Made by a program: the position numbers and the translations under genes. The notes under the pieces were generated by a model. That model was not told the DNA's origin. It worked only from the letters and a program-made list of their open reading frames with translations, and searched no databases. A stretch of 64,000 nucleotides of DNA from Lactiplantibacillus daoliensis (lineage in GTDB: Bacteria > Bacillota > Bacilli > Lactobacillales > Lactobacillaceae). Positions 61,045 to 64,000 of this stretch are shown here, one piece after another. Each line of letters starts with the position of its first letter. Within the stretch, counting starts at the first letter, position 1. The DNA is taken from assembly GCF_005405005.1 (NCBI RefSeq), contig NZ_BJDH01000004.1, forward strand, positions 1-64,000. Reading direction: 5' to 3'.

Positions 61045-62013
61045 TTACTTTTTAATTAGCCAAGCATCATGCGCCATCATGGTTTGATACAGCTTGGTCG
61101 TAAATACGTGATAACCTCGTTTATTCGGATGGAAGTTATCGCTATTTGAAATTAAATCATTGTCCTTGGATTCGGTCGTTAAGGCGGTACCCAAGGCCTT
61201 CGAATTGGTGATCTTCGTCAAATCCGTATTCGTCGACGACTTTTCAAGTTGCTTGATCTGTGCCGCCGTCTTGTACTGACCATGTGACATAACCGAATTA
61301 ATATCCATAAAGTAAGCATGCGGATAGCTGGCTAACGTGGTTTCAGTCTGATGATTCCACTGATCGACATATTGCGAGATTGCCGTCACATTAGGAAAAT
61401 TCACATAAATTGGATTATAGATACTAAACACAAAAATCGAAGCATTGGCATTTAAACTTTTCAATTTATCAAATAGCTTGGTCAACTTTTGCGCGTACGT
61501 ATTTTGAGCCTTCGTAACAGTCGCATCGTTCTTCGTGGTGTTATTCGACGTCACTGAACCTTCCAGTGTCTGGAGCAAATCATTACCACCAACGGTCACC
61601 GTTAACACATCCGCATTCGCAATCTTGGTTTGTAACGTTTTGGATTCGTTGATCCGTGCCAAAATTTGGTCACTGCGATCACCGGACTTACCGGCGTTCG
61701 TCGCTGAGACCGTCAGTTTTTGTTTCTTCGTCAAGGTTTGCTTAATTTGACCAACGTAGCCACCTTCAGCTTCATCACCGACACCTTCCGTCAGCGAATC
61801 GCCGACCGCCACCAAGTTAATGGCTTTTTTATGCGCGATCGTTGTTTTTTTCTTAGCGCTCTTTTTAGGTGTTTTAGCGGCTTTTTTCTTGGTTGTCGTG
61901 GTGGTCGTCGTTGCTGGTGCTGGGTGCAACACATGATTCAGACCCCAAAAGGCCCCACCACCAACGATCGCCAAGACAAGCACGATTTTAACAACTTCCC
62001 ATACTTTCCGCAT
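61045..62013 (-). CDS. ypmR: SGNH/GDSL lipase-like protein, YpmR
   Basis: This 322-residue membrane-anchored hydrolase has an N-terminal membrane helix (about 6-27), a Thr/Lys-rich linker and the SGNH domain: block I VAVGDSLTEGVGDE (near 70, catalytic Ser), Gly in NAGKSGDRSDQIL, Asn in VGGNDLLQ (near 140) and block V DNFHPNKRGYH (near 297, Asp-His). It should release acyl or acetyl esters outside the cell. It is co-transcribed with ypmS. Confidence 0.9.
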   Translation of the reverse strand: MRKVWEVVKIVLVLAIVGGGAFWGLNHVLHPAPATTTTTTTKKKAAKTPKKSAKKKTTIAHKKAINLVAVGDSLTEGVGDEAEGGYVGQIKQTLTKKQKLTVSATNAGKSGDRSDQILARINESKTLQTKIANADVLTVTVGGNDLLQTLEGSVTSNNTTKNDATVTKAQNTYAQKLTKLFDKLKSLNANASIFVFSIYNPIYVNFPNVTAISQYVDQWNHQTETTLASYPHAYFMDINSVMSHGQYKTAAQIKQLEKSSTNTDLTKITNSKALGTALTTESKDNDLISNSDNFHPNKRGYHVFTTKLYQTMMAHDAWLIKK

Positions 62014-62055
62014 GCAGTTCTAACAACCTTTCTTTCAGGGTTAACTTAAAACAAG

Positions 62056-62087
62056 AAGAGCTTGGGGGGTGTCCCAAACTCTTTTTT
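62056..62087. terminator. Hairpin between degV and ypmR
   Basis: AAGAGCTTGGG pairs with CCCAAACTCTT with one mismatch and is followed by T's on the plus side; on the minus strand CTTCTTGTTTT follows. It probably ends the degV transcript. Confidence 0.6.
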
Positions 62088-62101
62088 ACAACGACAACTA
62101 T

Positions 62102-62953
62102 TTAAGCAGGTGTCTGCGTATGGAATTCCACGGCAAAGGCACCGGGACCACCATGGGTCGCAATAATTGGCACCGTTGGTTGGACACTGACTTTAAGACT
62201 GGGGAGCGCTGCTTGGAGTCGAGACTTGTATTCTTCAACCCGTTCCGTCGCACCCACGTGTGAAATTGCGACTTCGACCACATTAGGCGTATTAATAATT
62301 TCTTCGATGACTTTGTCAAAGAATTTGTTAATCGCCTTGACCCCGCGACCTTTCATCTTCACGTCTAAGGCGCCATCGTCGACTTCCAGCGCAATTTTGA
62401 CGTTCAATAAGGTACTAATCGCACCGGTGATGCGGCTAATCCGACCACCAGCAACTAAGTTATTTAACGTCATGACACCCATAAATAATTTAGTGTGCTT
62501 CTGCGTCGCATGGACCATGTCAATAACAGCTTCTTTGTCAGCACCCGTTTGAGCTAATTTTGCGGCGTTTAAAACTTGAAAGGCCATGGCACGATCGGTC
62601 GTACGCGCATCAATGACGGTCACATCCGTCTTACTGATTGAAGCCGCCTGTTCAGCGGTGTGCACCGTCCCAGAAATGGCTTCCAGCATATTGATGCAGA
62701 CCACGGCAGAACCATCGGCACCTAATTTATCAAAGGTTTCGATAAATGTCCCTAGTGCTGGTTGGCTGGTCTTTGGTAACGACTTGGCCGTTGCCATCTT
62801 CGCGATAAATTCATCACGAGTAATTGTTTCATCTTCAATATAAATTGTGCCATCGATCATGACGGACAACGGAATCACTGTAATATCGTATTTTTCAATT
62901 TCGGCGTCCGTTAAATTTGCCGAAGAATCGGTCACAATCTTGATTTTCGTCAT
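62102..62953 (-). CDS. DegV family fatty-acid-binding protein, second copy
   Basis: This 283-residue protein of the FakB/DegV family has KIVTDSSANLTDAEIE at the start, the LPKTSQPALGTFIE motif (near 59) with the Thr-Ser pair that binds the fatty-acid carboxylate, and MTLNNLVAGGRISR (near 158). It should supply fatty acids to FakA. The ATG at 62953 has only a weak ribosome binding site (AAAGCGTGG); an 8-residue extension is possible. It is downstream of folA and the paralogue is at 9521. Confidence 0.9.
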   Translation of the reverse strand: MTKIKIVTDSSANLTDAEIEKYDITVIPLSVMIDGTIYIEDETITRDEFIAKMATAKSLPKTSQPALGTFIETFDKLGADGSAVVCINMLEAISGTVHTAEQAASISKTDVTVIDARTTDRAMAFQVLNAAKLAQTGADKEAVIDMVHATQKHTKLFMGVMTLNNLVAGGRISRITGAISTLLNVKIALEVDDGALDVKMKGRGVKAINKFFDKVIEEIINTPNVVEVAISHVGATERVEEYKSRLQAALPSLKVSVQPTVPIIATHGGPGAFAVEFHTQTPA

Positions 62954-63060
62954 ACTTTGCCACGCTTTCTTATACATGTAACGTTTACGGAACCATTACA
63001 ATAAAATTAATGATTTTAGTATAGCAGAAAAAGCGTCTAGTTTCACTGTTACTTGTCGAT

Positions 63061-63549
63061 TTAACGCCGTTGGTAATCCGTAAAACTAAACGCCCAAGGG
63101 TTCTGATCATCAGCATCGACCGTCTGCTCAGCGGTAACTCGCCACTGCGTATAATCAATTGCCGGCATCCAGGTGTCACCGGTAAACGCTTGTTGAATCT
63201 TAGTTTGATATAACCGATCAGCATGCGGTAAAACGGCGGCATAGACCGTCGCTCCACCAATCACAAAGATCAGCTCATCCGGTTTTTGCGCATTTAACGC
63301 CCACAATTCCGCCAACGATTGGAATTGTTGGACACCCGCGGGCAAAGCTAAAACTTGATGGGATAAGACGATATTTTGTCGATTGGGCAGGGGTCGTTTG
63401 AATCCATCAAAGGTTTTGCGGCCCATTATGACCGTATGATGACTGGTCAGGGCTTTAAAACGCTTGAGATCGGCGGATAAATGCCACGGCATTTGACCAT
63501 TCGCACCGATCAGTCCATTTTCATCCTGCGCCCAAATTAAGGCAATCAT
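63061..63549 (-). CDS. folA: Dihydrofolate reductase
   Basis: This 162-residue enzyme reduces dihydrofolate with NADPH, regenerating the cofactor used by thymidylate synthase, whose gene lies directly upstream. IALIWAQDENGLIGANGQMPWHLSADLKRFK (residues 2-32) has the Met20-type loop and the catalytic acid, IMGRKTFDGF the NADPH site and FVIGGATVYAAVLPHADRLY (near 96-115) the second nucleotide site. AGGAGG precedes the ATG at 63549, 9 bases after the thyA stop. Confidence 0.96.
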   Translation of the reverse strand: MIALIWAQDENGLIGANGQMPWHLSADLKRFKALTSHHTVIMGRKTFDGFKRPLPNRQNIVLSHQVLALPAGVQQFQSLAELWALNAQKPDELIFVIGGATVYAAVLPHADRLYQTKIQQAFTGDTWMPAIDYTQWRVTAEQTVDADDQNPWAFSFTDYQRR

Positions 63550-63558
63550 GGCAGCCTC

Positions 63559-64000
63559 CTAAATAGCGACCGGCGCTTTGATGGCCGGTGCCGGATCATA
63601 ACCAACGAGTTTGATGTCACTCATCTGGTAATCGAAGATACTTTGATGCTCGCCACTCAATTGCAACTGGGGTGCCGGTTTCGGCGTCCGTTGCAACTGT
63701 TCCCTAATTTGATCCACGTGATTCGTATAAATATGCGCGTCACCCAAGGTATGCACGAACTCACCAACTTGCAACCCAGTCTCTTTGGCAATCAACGCCG
63801 TCAGTAAGGCATAGCTGGCAATGTTAAACGGCACGCCCAGGAAAACATCTCCAGAACGTTGATACAATTGACAACTCAACTTGCCATCGGCCACATAAAA
63901 TTGAAACAGCGTGTGACAAGGTGGTAAAGCCATGCTAGGCACATCTTCTGGATTCCAAGCAGAGACGATCAGGCGCCGTGAATCCGGCGTTTTTTTGATC
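63559..64000 (-). CDS. thyA: Thymidylate synthase, 3' part (cut by window edge)
   Basis: The visible 147 codons are the C-terminal half of ThyA, which methylates dUMP to dTMP with methylenetetrahydrofolate. The catalytic cysteine lies in [15 protein letters not shown], Arg/Asp/Asn contacts follow in [24 protein letters not shown], and the [15 protein letters not shown] block is complete. The frame continues beyond position 64000; the start is outside the window. It is the upstream partner of folA, a common arrangement in lactobacilli. Confidence 0.96.
   Translation of the reverse strand, partial: IKKTPDSRRLIVSAWNPEDVPSMALPPCHTLFQFYVADGKLSCQLYQRSGDVFLGVPFNIASYALLTALIAKETGLQVGEFVHTLGDAHIYTNHVDQIREQLQRTPKPAPQLQLSGEHQSIFDYQMSDIKLVGYDPAPAIKAPVAI

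Overview
The window is a chromosomal stretch from a lactic acid bacterium. It most resembles the Lactiplantibacillus plantarum group. The evidence is the gene content (an LPQTG-anchored wall protein, hslUV-xerC-trmFO-topA-dprA-rnhB-rbgA in one block, thyA-folA-degV-ypmR-ypmS-yozE-ctpA in another), strong AGGAGG-type ribosome binding sites with frequent GTG/TTG starts, extended -10 promoters and moderate base composition. The species cannot be fixed from the sequence alone. There are no rRNA or tRNA genes, no CRISPR array, and no intact insertion sequence or prophage.

1-9 kb: a minus-strand operon encodes a DUF2087/HTH regulator, a small GIY-YIG protein and a chloramphenicol-acetyltransferase-like enzyme. 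It diverges from a five-gene MurNAc (cell-wall sugar) operon: mupG, murQ, the murP-type PTS transporter, a murR/rpiR regulator and a dedicated EIIA-Glc protein. That operon has a readable promoter, an inverted-repeat operator over the -35 and a consensus cre site. rqcH (ribosome-associated quality control) follows convergently. 9-24 kb: mostly small regulatory and metabolic units: MarR, DegV/FakB, GNAT, DUF975, an orphan HicB, a GalT-like DUF4931 protein, DUF960, DUF1003, the DUF368/PopT lipid-carrier translocase, an amino-acid permease, an MFS-like protein plus lactate permease, an autoregulated OhrR, and a decayed teichoic-acid glycerophosphotransferase. 24-34 kb: a processive glycosyltransferase with a polytopic partner, a UvrA2-like ABC protein, a higBA toxin-antitoxin pair, about 1 kb of gene-free AT-rich DNA with long hairpins, a catalytically degenerate tyrosine recombinase, and yozE.

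33-52 kb: core housekeeping genes: msrB, ppaC, a LysR regulator, parC/parE, plsY, a GalM-like epimerase, hslUV, xerC, trmFO, topA, dprA, rnhB and rbgA. 52-58.6 kb: an accessory region with two paralogous small proteins of unknown family flanking a 997-residue coiled-coil LPQTG surface protein and an XRE regulator. An AT-rich stretch follows with a two-TM protein, a frameshifted two-TM partner, a decayed coding tail and a perfect 26-bp hairpin. 58.6-64 kb: ctpA, yozE, ypmS, ypmR, degV, folA and the 3' part of thyA, all on the minus strand.

The parts that ordinary annotation explains least are the paralogue pair at 52.3/56.8 kb, the hairpin-rich gene-free DNA beside the dead recombinase at 31-33 kb, the eroding island at 57-58.6 kb, and the terminator-like hairpin that captures the xerC ribosome binding site. 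No clearly new multi-gene defence or mobile system could be established from the sequence alone.
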